A stretch of DNA of 64,000 bases, taken from Pseudopyrenochaeta lycopersici (taxonomy: Eukaryota > Ascomycota > Dothideomycetes > Pleosporales > Pseudopyrenochaetaceae). Positions 1 to 11,774 of this stretch are shown here, in pieces. The notes below the pieces were generated by a model. It did no database searches. It had not been told where the DNA came from and saw only the letters and a program-made list of their open reading frames with translations. The translations under genes were made by a program, and so were the position numbers. The stretch covers positions 1,302,001 through 1,366,000 of the forward strand of contig NHZP01000013.1 of assembly GCA_003313425.1 (NCBI GenBank). The letters run 5' to 3'. The stretch's first letter is position 1; each line of letters opens with the position of its first letter.

Positions 1-3000
1 GAGGAATGTTGGTTTTGTGGAAGAATGCGGAGAAGGGCGCCAGGCTATGGCTAGAGTGCAGCGCTTGGAGCGAACGATCGAGGCTTTGTGCTCTCGCAGG
101 ACATGGGTTTACAAATGTTTAAAGCTGACTTACCTGAATTCATCATTGCAGCAGCTAGTCGCTGCAGCACCGGTCTGCTCTTGCCTGTAACAGCGCTTGC
201 AGACTACGACCCCTTCGTGAAGGCAAATCTTACGACGCACTCAAATGCTTCGCGCTGCGATTCCGACGCTCTGGGTAGACACGCAACGGCACCGGCAGTG
301 GCCAGGGCGCTTGGTGTCGACAGACTTTCACGGTGACCAAAAGCGCTGTCGCTGCTGCTCGAGAAGCCAGCCGGTCGAGCGACCCAGTCCCTTGTACGGG
401 TGGCTGCAATGGTAGGCTTCGGGCTGCCGGTCTAAGCGCAGAATGGTTGCTGGAACGGGACGATGTTGGCCGTCGACGCTCGTCTAATGCCGTTGCTGGC
501 TCGCTTCAGGGCAATCTGGGGGGGTTTAGCCGGCACAGGGGCGGGATCCTCGATTAGCTGCCGCTGCGAGTCGCTGGTGGCTGCCAATCCGTCAATGCTG
601 ATGCTCGGCGGCTTGAAGAGGTGCGGCTATGGCTAGCAGGCACGTAATGCGTACTTTATCCAGCAGATTGGGATGGTGGTGCGCGCTTGCTCTTACCACA
701 CCAATAGGCTAACCCTTGAACCTGTCGCAGCGCTTGAGTTAGTGTGCAGGCCATGATGATGATGGAAGACGGGCAAACTGACAATTTGAGAATTTCTGAA
801 GAGGCTGCAATGCAGTGTGCGTTGATGTCACCTGTTGCGGCTGCGCGACGCCTTAAACCCTGACGCTGGACTGCTCGTCAACGCCGAGTACCAGGCCGAC
901 AGATGCACTTTGCTTCTTCCCGTCGTCCCCACAGATCTCGAATCGTAAGCACAGACAGGTACGGACAATGGTCCGGCTTTGAGGTCCCTGGAATCTCTTG
1001 ATGCGACAGGAGGCGGTGTAGATGTGGGCACTTCACTGCTACGCTGCGACCTGTCAGTCCTTCGCATTGAACAAGGGAACAAATCACAATCTCAGGCGGA
1101 GCCTACAGGGTTGTTCTGCAATCTGCTAAAAGAAACGATGTGGCGTTGACTGATTTTCGATCGTGGCTGTTTCGGCGAGGATGCTGACTTGTCGCCGGAC
1201 ACTCAGCGATCTATGTCGACGCCGGGTTCGCGGATCTTTCTCGACCGGCGGCTGTTGCTGCCTGCACCGTATTTCTAGCGGCACGAGATAGAATGTCAGC
1301 CTTGAAGAATAGCACAAATGACGGAGGACAGACACTGCGAAAGAATTTTGACAAATCTCAACGCTGACTCGAGTTGCGTCAAGGGTAATAGAGTGAAGGG
1401 TTGAAGCATATATGCAGCATACCCACTCTTCAGATTTGACTTCTGACGCTCAGGGCCGTTGCACAAGCTTACCAGGGTTTGATGACCCCGTAATCTCTGT
1501 TTTCACGGGTGTCTGGTAGAGTACCAAGGTATTGACTTCAGGACAATGGAGAAGAAGAGAGGAGCGGTCTTACAACTGTACCAGAACAGGACTGACGTGG
1601 GTTGGAGATAGGAGGGAGTGGAGATTCAAGGATGTGAGATGGCGATCGAATGGGAGGAGCATACAGAAGATGGGCAATAGAAATACAGCTGGCAGACAGG
1701 AACCGCTATAGCTCAATACAGAGTAGAGTGGGCTGGGGATCATGTCGGGTTGTTTGGCTGAAAGAAGAAGTGTCTACCAAGCAAGCATAGCTTCGAATCA
1801 TCATCAGTTTGATGGATCAAGATTTCAGCCCCAAAGCAAATGATCCGTATTGCCCTGCTCAGATCTTGACCGTTTTCTAGCACCACGGTAGCATTGGAAA
1901 GCTGCAGCAGCGAGCCTTTCCCAAAGTAGCGTCTCTATATCTCCGAGAAGTCAGGGAGGGATGATTTGCCTCAATGCCCAGGCTCGCATCTTTCTCGAAT
2001 CGTCGCTGGCCCACGCTGAGATTCGCATTCCTTGCACCGGAGCAAGATCTCTGCTGCCCGCGGGCCCAGGCCCACTGGTTTGCGGCAAATGGATTGGCCG
2101 GCAAGGTAAAGGCATCACAGTCCCGTGCAGCGATGCAGGAACATTGACCACGACACCGCTCTCAAATGGGGGCCCGACTCGACACGGCAGGACATGGACC
2201 AGACTGCTGGGTCGTCGATGTTTCATCTCGATCAGCCGCCCAGAATAACCCATGAAGCGAACAGATGATCAGAGTTTGCTCTTGGCCGGCCGGGCGCGCC
2301 GGATTGGAGCACCAGGCTCCGCGGCGTCCAGCCAACAGTAGAGAGCGGGCGGGCCAGGCTGGGTGGAGAGCGCCACGGGCCGGCAGCCGCTGGCAGACGA
2401 CAGGTCGTGCCGGGGGTGACGGCCATGGAAGACCAAGCAGAGGACCAGGCGAGATTAGGCTCGAGGGCCGTTACCTGTCACAGAGACGAGCGCAACGACA
2501 CTACTTGGCCTCGAGGAGGCGGTTTGAAGTGACTGACGGCGATGAGGGAAAGCATCCACGCACAGGCGCCACTGCCAGCGAGTGATGCCGGAGAGGTTGC
2601 ATCGCCTGGGGGTTTGGCTAGAGCACTCACTGCGCCATGATCCGGGCTTCCCTCACTCCAAACACACCGCGACCCGACAGCCTGGGAGACTGCGCAATGC
2701 TCCGAAAGCAGGCAGAGCCACTCATTGACGGCGACGCTGCAGCAAGTCGCGTTCAATCAGCGGCTGCCGTCAGCGCAGAGTGGAGACGCCCGCGGCGGGC
2801 GGCATGCCCAGCCCAGGGTGCGAGCGCGTGAACGGTGAGAATGGCGAGAAACGATGGGGCGCCGACCCGCTCGGCGGCTCCCTTGCGTGGTCGCGATGGC
2901 AGGCGATACATGATCGATATGGCAGGAGGGATGGCCGAACAGGGGATGGGAAGGAGCGCCCGGTGACGTGCAGCAGCCCGCGGTTGTTCTTCCCCCACTT

Positions 3001-6000
3001 GGGCGCGCGCCATGCCGCTTTGGCCGCTAGTGCGCCTTGGCTGCTCCCGCCGTGCAGCCCGGCCTGCCAGACCTCCCCAGGCCTCACCACCAGGCCTCGG
3101 GGCTCAACCACCGCGAGAGCGCAGTGAATCCCTTGCTGCCCTCAGCGATGGCCCACGCGGGTACGGTGACATCTCAGTCCCAGACCTCATCGCGCTCGTG
3201 TGTCTCGCACGTTGCTGCCGTCCGCTCGCCCAGCGCCCGGGGCTGACTGACGACGACTTCTCTCATCTGCGCATTGCATTCCTTGCCTCGAGTTGTGCAG
3301 CTCATCATGACGTTGACCCAATCACTGCCTGGCGATCACCCTCTGATCGTGAGCAGCAACCCGCCGGGCTTGCCGCAGGAGTCAACATGAGACTGACCCG
3401 ATTGCACTCTGCTCCTTCCATGCCTGGCCCGTCATCTGACGCACCCACATGGTGGGTGCAGGAGCAGGGCTGTCACTTAGTCTCCGAGTGCCTCACCGCA
3501 CTATGTGCGTCGCCCCAGGCGGCCCCGGCTTGTACCAGAACATCCCCTCCAGCCAGGCACAGCAGACCGTTCGAGCATGCGTGAACATGGTGGCTGAGCC
3601 CGTCTTCAGGAAACCACCACCTGAACAGGATACTGCAGTCCGCCATAACCTCAGAAAACACCCGGCTTTGCTGCAGGACATCCGCTGTCGAGCTACACGG
3701 ACCTGCAGCCTCCCGCAAAACCCGTGACGGTGAAGGTCGGCATTCAAACGTCAGCATTCGATAGTATCATGGCGACCTGCAGCTGCCTCGAATGTATTGT
3801 CGGGAAGATTAGGGACCATTGAGGACACTTTGTGTCTCAGCCAACTCGAACAAGACTGGCGGCGCCATCATTGCCTGGTCCCATGTACCGGCCTTGTTCC
3901 GACTATTTGTACGAGTTGTTACACCGGCACTGCTTATTTCGGGCCTCCTGATCAAGTGATCGGCAGAGTGGGCTGACGTGATGCAGTGTTCGAGCTTGAA
4001 AGGAAACGTAGCAGCGGTACGGGCCGTGGGTGATGAGAGGCAAGCACTGTATCAAGCAGCCTGCGTACAATCACTCGAAAAAAAATGTCCCAAAAGCCCT
4101 CAGATAGCCCCTTGATTCAATTGATTTTGACCAAGTTGGTCACTGAAAGTCCAGTTCCCAGATCAGCGGATCCATCGGGAAATCCCGACACCTATCTGGC
4201 ATTCTGTGATGCTTGAAGACAGAGTCTATGATGGCTACTATCAAACAATAAACCGAAACAACGGGCCAGGTTTCAGCAGTGATCTGATAATGATTCCACG
4301 CTGTATCATGCCCTTTCATGAGTTTGACTTTGGCCTTCAGAACTATGTGGTTACCGGGAGTCTACAACTGTTATTTCTTTCCACCTGCAGGCCCCATTGT
4401 CTCATGGCCTGACAGCTTAGGCATAGAATGTAGACACTGGTTTTGCTCGTACTCTTTAGACCTATCTTTAATGCTTGGACAATCTGCATTATAAGATGGT
4501 TCAACATAGGCCGACAGCCAGACTAGGTACGTGAACAATCTATGTTTGTAATACGAGGACTCGTACAATGATCTTGTGAAACTGTTGAACACGCCGACGC
4601 CACGGGAAAGGAAATCAATGGGCTCCAGGGGCGCTGGAAGATACAGCTGTGGCTTCAAAGTACGGCCTCTCGCCGCTGGGCCAAGTCTGGCTTTGCACCT
4701 ATATCCGCATGGCTTGCTGGCATTTGATGAAGCTACTCATGAGATATAAGTGACCGATTAACGAGCTTGTCCTGCTATCCAGGTCAAATACTGTCGCTTG
4801 AAGAACAAGGCTCCATCACGCCATCGATGGGCCTTTTATCTTTTGAGCAGATTATGAAGTTGTTAGAACGGAACGCATGGTCAGTTCCGACAATGAAAGA
4901 TTTGGTAGCGAGACTCTGGCGTCGTACGGCGCGGCCGATGAAATCCACTAAATCAACAAGAAGTAAACATCGGTTCGCCAATCGGCGTAGTCACAAGAAA
5001 GGGTTATCTCACCGACCTCAATCATCTCTGTATCAAAAAACGAACAGTGCATCACGGCTGATCAGCATCGCTGCTCTGGTCAGGCGTGCATCGAATAACG
5101 GTTGTACAAAGGACAAGCGCACACATTCCTTACTCTATTGGGAATTCTTGTCCGGGAGTACTTCAACCACGGCCTCACATCGTCAGTTCTTTCATGCCCT
5201 CTTGGTTCATTGATTCATCACATAGGCTCCGAAAGTCCCGATTCGTCTTGCATGCAGGTGCAGATATGCATATAGCCTTGAAGAAACAATTTGGCCAAGA
5301 TTCCGAGAAGAACGAGTGCAACGAAGCGGCTGTATAACCACAAATTCTCAGATCAGTCCACGAACTATTGGCCCGTGCGGACGCCGTGGAAGCAAACGAT
5401 ATGGCTGTTGAGAAACATAGCTTTCTAGTAACTGTTTCATAGAAGCGCCGGTCAAAGTCGTTTGTTACCCGCATTGACTCGCCAGAAATTCCTTGTGACT
5501 CCGTAGCTAAGCCCGGGGCGTGCCTCTTGCAGACGCACAGCACGAGCATCATCACAAGATGCGCCTTTTGACCTCTTAAGCATCACAGACCTGTAATCTA
5601 GAGTCCGGGGATAGGTAATCATCGACGCCACAGTTCCGCAACATGCAGATGCCATATTGATTTTTAGAGCGCCGAACTTTGCCTCAAATGAATGCCTCAG
5701 TTTGCCTGGACGGCGGGTGCTCAACAGCTGATCTTCATATAACTCGACCGCGGTTAGTCTGTTTCGAGGCTGGTGTGATCATCACAGCGTTTCTGCTCGG
5801 TGCCTCTGTGGTCCACTCATCGCTTACAACATGGACATTCAGAAGACCGGTGGAGCGTCTGCCCCTGAAAGCTATAGACTATTGTGACTCGTGCCAGCTG
5901 ACACGACATCTGACACTAGATGTGCAGTTCAGGTGAGTCGTCGTAATCTTTTCTTGCCTCACTCGACTGGGCTGTCAACAGTGCATTTTGAGACAAACAA

Positions 6001-8210
6001 TGAGGGCGCAGCAACTAACGGCATGGGCTTAAGGTAGCCTAGTATAGAAATCTTGGGGGTTGAAAAGATGTCGAGGAAGCTTCTGCAAATCACAACTATG
6101 ATTATAGCCCCAAAAGCAGAGCTAGTGAACGCTCTCGCAATTTTCAATATGGTCTCGCCTTTGTTCGCGGCCCTCAAAATTCTGCCAGTCGCCCATGGCC
6201 CAACTTCGCGCGGTAGTTTTCCGTTCCTTCAGTCGATCAACTACCATGCTTGTTCATTCATAATCCTTATAATACACTAGGCTCCAATTCGCAATACCTT
6301 CCGCTCTGGTAAGATGCAGCGGCTCTGAGCGTCCGCCACCAGCATCCTAACATCCGCAGGATCTCGTCATACTCATCCTCGTATTCTGATCAAATAGCGG
6401 CTATTTCAACAATCGTGCGGAGAAGTCTCAGCTGTCAACCCTCCCTCTGACAGGATAGCCTGGCTCCCCGCAATTAAGGGGTGGCGAACTTGACTATCAC
6501 GCTTTCAGGCATTTTGTCACGGTACTTCGAGATGACTGCATAAACTTGGCTTCTTTGTACTCTCAAAGGTTTTTGAGCAGCTCTCCAATTTGGTCGGATG
6601 ACATGAAAGGATGCATTCACTAGCGTTGAGAGGGGCTGCTGGGGGATTGACTAGCGTAGCTCACGACAGCTGCAGGGCAGGAGTATCACAAGAAGGTGGT
6701 CATAGCTAGCCCCTGAGCGGCTGAGCACATGTTGAAAATTAGCTTGTTGCAAGTAGAGCGGTATTGAGTTACCGATCGCCAACGGTTGCCGCAGTTATAC
6801 TATTCTCCTTTCATTGGGTCAGGCTAGCCTCTCATTTGGTGAGAAGGGAATTTACGTCCCGCCCATGTTCCAAACTTTCCAACTACTCGAAGCTTCCAAA
6901 CTGCACCAAATGATTAGTGAGAACTAAATAAATTTGCGAGACAATAAGATTACTCATGTGCAATGTTTCATATGACCGTATATCCTTTACGATAGGAATG
7001 GGTCGTAGTCCACAACTTCGTCATGAATTTGAAGTTATTGTGAGGCTATTCATTTCTGATGTTGACAATAGAATATTTTTCCTGGGGGTGTTGGACAAGT
7101 ACATCTTCTTTGAGTGTACAAGGCCCCCTCCCCCCTTTTTTGTGTTTAAAAACAAAAAATTAAGAATATGTTGCTGTTCGAAAAGCTTTCTTGTTTCAGA
7201 TCCTTTGTTTACTTGACCAATCAAGGAGGCGTCAAAAGCTCAGCATATCGGTCGGACTTCATCAATAAACTTCATACATTAGCAAACATTGCATGTCTTG
7301 CGTGCAGGGCTTCAGTGTTAATATACGATGCTAATGACATAGAATGCTTCCGTCAGCCTTTTTCAGCATTCATGATGGGTTTGGCAATCGTGGAAGATGT
7401 ATCTACAATTTGATTCAATAAATCAAGTATATAGTGCAACGAGAAACCCTTTGTGTAAAAGATTGTCCTTATGTAACCAGTTTTGGTGAGGACCATCCGT
7501 ATCAACGTCTGAAGAGATATGATGAAAGCAATTCTGGGTAAGTGTGAATCCAGAAATACGCTCAAATTTCCGGTACAAAAAATCTTACCTTCCAGTGAGT
7601 TCATTTAGTTCTATTCAACAGCTTCGAGAGCCATTATCAGATGATGCTAGCTCCTGCATCTCATAGATTCTTAGCAAATCAATGGAGAGGCGATATCAAA
7701 GCCCAGAGGAGGGTGGGAGAAGCGTCTGACACATAGCCCTAACTTCCAAATTTTAATAGATTATGGTCACCATGCGAAAAAGGAATAGAGAAATTGTCTT
7801 TTTCACAGATTCAAAAATCCAGGAACAAGTTAAAGGGTGTTGGGCCAGCGACGTACCGAACTGAGGTCATGCTTTTAGAGGCCCATGACTCTTCATGACC
7901 TCAAAACAACGCTGCTGGAATCTATCAGCCAAGTAACTTCAAAATTAAGACACATTCTCAATTTTAAATTTTGTTTCAATTTTTTATGATCCGGCGCTCT
8001 CGTGAAGTCTTACCCTACAGATCATAGAGATAATTGGCCAGCATTAATACTCAACAACTGGCTCAGGTAATGTAAAGTTTTAAATTAATTTAATGAAATT
8101 AAAGTGTTTACTAGGATAGTAAGACCCCTTTGATATTTGATAGTCCCGGGGAGATCCTCGAAATGATTATAGTCATTCTTCTTCGTACAACAAGAGTCTT
8201 CAAGTTGTGA

Positions 8211-8263
8211 TACACTTCATTATTTACACTTCATTATTTACACTTCATTATTTACACTTCATT
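8211..8263. repeat. 14-bp tandem repeat, 3.8 copies
   Basis: The unit TACACTTCATTATT is repeated head to tail three times without change (8211-8252), followed by a partial fourth copy to 8263. It lies in the AT-rich, gene-poor left part of the window. A length-variable minisatellite of this kind usually arises by replication slippage; no function is implied. Confidence 0.9.
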
Positions 8264-9621
8264 TGTCTCGGCTATACTGGGGTTTCATCATTGTTTTCAC
8301 CAGCTCGGATATATTCTGGCTATGTGCGATATAAAACAGAGACAATTCGGTGCTCTAAAATTGCAATTAGAGTGCCCGATACGGTAAGTTTTGGTTGTCT
8401 TCTTGTGAAGCATAGGCTTCATTACAAGGCCAATGATCATGAGTGAGTGAGTGAGGACTTCATATTCGGTAAATTGGAAAGGCTCCGGCTTTTATAATGT
8501 TGAGACTTAGTAAATTGGACAGTAAGATAACTTTGTCTACGATATTTGTAGCATGGATTTGAATGGAAATAATTTTGCCCCTGTTAATACCAAAGCAGGA
8601 GTCCGTCGTTGATACTATTAGCTTCATTTGGAGGATCAGCCTGACATTGTGTACATATCAGACCAAAAGTGCTCTTGAATCGTTTAGCAATTGTGAATAG
8701 ATAAATGTTTATATTCAAGATACATGGATAACCGCAATGTTGGTCAATTTGGCACGTAACTGTTCTCGCCCCCGAATTTGGAACACCGGCCTAGCATTGG
8801 ATTAATGTTACGTCTTGTAATACCATCACTAATTGCTCATTGAAAGTATCGAATCGCTCATATAAACACTTTCAATGAGCTCGTTGCCATCTGGGCTGCT
8901 CCTAGAACTCGATAATGGCGTAGAGCAGACAACAGCTCGCAATGTAAATTATGTAATGTTCTTCCTTGATGCAAATCGGTAAATAAACGAAACGCAATCT
9001 CTTCTTCTGATCTCATATATTTCTTTTAGTTGCGGGTTTGTTTCTTTTGGAATCAAGATAATTGATCGTTTGGCTCGAGACCTCAGAACATCGACTGAGC
9101 GCCCTTTTTCCTCATCAAATGGAGGCGCAGCAATCGGTGGCTTGACTAATATTGGTATTCGTTAGTATGAGAGAAGATTTATTTCAGGTTCAAATGTGCT
9201 GTTTACTTAGTCACTTAGCTTTGTGCTTTTGATCTATTATGAGTGTCACGGCTTATCACTTGATTTGGGAAGGCCGTCGAGATTCTGTTATGAAAATCCA
9301 CAGAATCTCTCCCACCGTGACCGCACCATTCTTTACATTTCCTGACAGAGTTGGGCGTTATGGAGAGAAATCGTACTAAATTCATATCGAGAGACGGACG
9401 AAGAACGCCAAGAGGCGGGGAGTAGAATTGGTCAATCTTGGCAAGCGCGCCATGAAGTCATGGTCAATCAGAAAAAGCTATTCCACCACGCTTGAATATG
9501 CCTGTAATCCCATATGAATTGATGTTCTTATTGAAATCATACTTCAGCAAGCTTCTTCATAGAGATGAAATGCAGTCTATGGCCTCCTAGATCGTGAATG
9601 CGGCCCTACAAACTGTGGAAT

Positions 9622-9647
9622 CGGTACCGCCAACGATCGGCACCCGA
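9622..9647. promoter_or_regulatory. paired CGG/CCG palindromes, possible Zn2Cys6 sites
   Basis: Two inverted CGG..CCG pairs lie close together about 400 bp upstream of the DUF1772 gene: CGG-TA-CCG at 9622-9629 and TCGG-CAC-CCGA at 9637-9647. The second also fits TCG-N5-CGA, the spacing recognised by AflR-type Zn2Cys6 regulators, though it departs from the fuller published consensus at one weak position. The sites are seen in the sequence; the regulator and any role are inference. Confidence 0.35.
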
Positions 9648-10044
9648 GCCTCCGAGTGCCCCAGTTCTAGTTACAACGCGATATGCAAGGGCGGTACGTG
9701 GAAACTACATTAGTCTCACCATTGTTAGAACTCCCCACATGTCATGATGTAATCGAGGTGTCTAAATCGGGCGACTGCTTAGCGAGCGCGACGGACATGG
9801 GGAACCGAAGGCTGGGCAGGGAACGGATGAGGGCAAAGCGATGCATGGTAGATTGACCATGTCCACGGCTTGGGAGTCTCGGAATGGTGGTTGCTGATCG
9901 CGAAAGTTCCGATGTTTATGTTGTGCAGAAGATTTTATGCAGTTGACAGTCGCTGACTTTTTGGACACAACAAGAACCTTCAATTTAGACTACTGGCATT
10001 CGACGACATCCTTTCGCCTTGACATCGCGCAATTCAACATCATA

Positions 10045-10616
10045 ATGTCCGATAATATCATCGTAAAAAGTGTGGCAGGAACCTGCGTTACATTTTCTTT
10101 TATCCTGGCCGGTAAGGATTTGCTTCGTGCAACGCGGAATCGCAGCTCATCGCTCTAGGCAATGCAATCACACAATCTTTCATGACTGTCCCAGCACTTC
10201 TCGTCGACTTCCCACCTCCGGGCTCGCCTGAACACACTGAGCGCGCAAAACTCTTGGGTCGACAATGGCCTCTCTGCTGGACAGTTGGCAACCAATTCTT
10301 CCGCCCAATCTCCTCTCTTGGTTTTCTGGGCTACGCGTACGCAGGCTATTCTGTGTACCGTGAGGGTGTTCTTGCTCGAAGCGACTGGAAGTTGTTTGGT
10401 ATTGCAGCGGTCATGCATTTGACAACGATTCTTCATTCAGCGCTCAACATGCAGCCGCTTAACGACAAGCTAGAGGCGCTGGCGTCGCGATCGAGTGAGA
10501 AGGAGTTAGGAGAGGCGGAGATTATTGCAAGGAAGTGGGCAAGCTGGAATAGGTTGCGCTTGGTCACTCCAGTCGTGGCCGGCAGTTTGGCACTCTGGAA
10601 TTTGCTCTCGTTATAA
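10045..10616 (+). CDS. DUF1772 / anthrone oxygenase-like membrane protein
   Basis: Two exons, 10045-10111 and 10159-10616, joined over a 47-bp GT..AG intron in phase 1, give a 174-residue protein. The join restores GNAITQSFMTVPALL, the small-residue helix followed by PALL that is typical of DUF1772 proteins. The C-terminal half has further hydrophobic helices and the family-like HSALNMQPLNDKL. DUF1772 includes HypC-type proteins that oxidise anthrones to anthraquinones in fungal polyketide pathways, but most members are uncharacterised, so the substrate here is unknown. Three or four membrane segments are likely. It is convergent with the NmrA-like gene, 204 bp apart. The start at 10045 is the only ATG that fits the exon. 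Confidence 0.85.
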
Positions 10617-10820
10617 AAGTGTTGGAAGAATTGGGTTAAAGAAAGGTAAGACCGCGTGAACACGAGTATTGATGTGGTGTTTAGCACAAAGCAGGGAGAA
10701 CTTGGTATTGATTATCGGGAAAATTTGCAACGCCATTGGATCTACATATATATTACGCAGTGATCAATGTATTTCAACAATTTTAGGAGCCAATGCTAAA
10801 TGATCGCAATGCAACAATTT

Positions 10821-11774
10821 CTACATTGCGGCAATTTGGGATTTCCATCCACTCCGCTTACTCAACCAAGTTTCGAAATCACACAGCTGTGGTTCTTCTT
10901 TCTTTAGCCTCCCAATATCCGCGCCATAACCTTCTGTAGCAAACCAAGTGATCATTAAATTCACTTCTGTTACTGCCCACATGAGTAACGACCCGAGCAT
11001 TTTGTATGTGGCTGGTACTGGGCTCCCCGTTGTTCGTTCAAAGCAACTGTTCATTTCATCGAAGGTAAGCTCACAACCTGCAAGGCTCTCAGCACGAGCA
11101 TTCCACTTTGTATTCTCCCTAAAAGCTCTTGCGCCAAATATACCAATATCTTCGACGGATACCCATTGAAGCGCCCTGCCTTGAAGTGTGTCCCTGAGTG
11201 CTGCAAGGAAGACTTTTGTGGGGAAGCCAGGCACCAGGTTGTCCATGAAGGCGACGGGTCTGAGAATCGTCCAGCCCATGCTCTCACCGTACTTTCCAGC
11301 TTTCTTAAGCAAGTGCTTTTCGATCTCGTGTTTGCTCTGGAAGTGTGGAATAGGCGTTGTATTTCCAAAGCTGCGAGCGTTGCCGCCACGATCGACGCTC
11401 GAATATACGAAATGAGTGACGCCTTCTCTGAGGGACTCGTCGATTAGAGCCTTGCCTTGCCTCACCTCGCTCTCGTGGGTGACGTTTCTTCCCAAAGAAA
11501 CCTGGACTGAATATACACCCCAGATATATTCCTCTTGTCCAGCTTCTTTCAGTGCAGCACGAGCGGCATTGAACAGGGTTGGAACGTCATCTAGATCGCC
11601 TTGAACGAGCCTGACAGTTGAATGGCGCTCCACTATGTGTTTCGCGGAAGCCGAAGTCTTGTCGCGAGTGACAGCCAGAAGTATGTATTCAGAGCTAGTT
11701 GGATGCATAGCAAGTTGTTTAAGCACGGAGCCGCCTTGCTTACCGGTTGCTCCAGTGACTAGGATGGCTTTCAT
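10821..11774 (-). CDS. NmrA-like NAD(P)-binding protein
   Basis: Single exon of 317 residues starting at MKAILVTGATGKQGG, whose GATGKQGG is the glycine-rich dinucleotide-binding loop of NmrA-like atypical short-chain dehydrogenases. Farther on, FVYSSVDRGG and the IPHFQSKHEIEKHL segment match the family pattern, in which the canonical catalytic Tyr is often lost. WTILRPVAFMDNL is the usual substrate-lobe motif. Members are either redox sensors (NmrA) or reductases such as isoflavone-reductase-like and OrdB-like tailoring enzymes; which applies here cannot be told. The frame is open a little upstream of this Met, but without another ATG. It faces the DUF1772 gene tail to tail. Confidence 0.92.
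   Translation of the reverse strand: MKAILVTGATGKQGGSVLKQLAMHPTSSEYILLAVTRDKTSASAKHIVERHSTVRLVQGDLDDVPTLFNAARAALKEAGQEEYIWGVYSVQVSLGRNVTHESEVRQGKALIDESLREGVTHFVYSSVDRGGNARSFGNTTPIPHFQSKHEIEKHLLKKAGKYGESMGWTILRPVAFMDNLVPGFPTKVFLAALRDTLQGRALQWVSVEDIGIFGARAFRENTKWNARAESLAGCELTFDEMNSCFERTTGSPVPATYKMLGSLLMWAVTEVNLMITWFATEGYGADIGRLKKEEPQLCDFETWLSKRSGWKSQIAAM

Larger units (their letters stand above)
1..10044. other. gene-poor region, no supportable gene
   Basis: About 10 kb in which no open frame on either strand looks like a known family or shows a long conserved exon series. By eye about 1-3,700 is GC-rich and about 4,000-9,900 is AT-rich, with frequent stops in all frames. The GC-rich part resembles the long leader or promoter DNA seen at 23,900-24,930, so it may be the upstream region of a gene beyond the left edge; that is inference. 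Short frames of 60-190 codons occur but most lack an ATG start, codon pattern or recognisable motif. An intron-like string (donor 6309, branch-like TCCTAAC at 6345, acceptor ending 6359) has no open exons around it. Confidence 0.6.

Noticed and set aside
3012..3584. 190-codon plus-strand frame in the GC-rich left part
   Set aside because: Composition is Pro/Arg/Ala-rich as expected from GC-rich non-coding DNA, overlapping frames exist on both strands, and no motif is seen.
5452..5724. Minus-strand frame with a TYPRTLDYRS segment resembling a mitochondrial carrier signature
   Set aside because: The PX[DE]XX[KR] motif is not intact, there is only one such segment, and no neighbouring exons continue the family.
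6309..6359. Intron-like string with donor GTAAGA, branch-like TCCTAAC and acceptor CAG
   Set aside because: The flanking sequence has stops in all frames close by, so no gene can be built around it.
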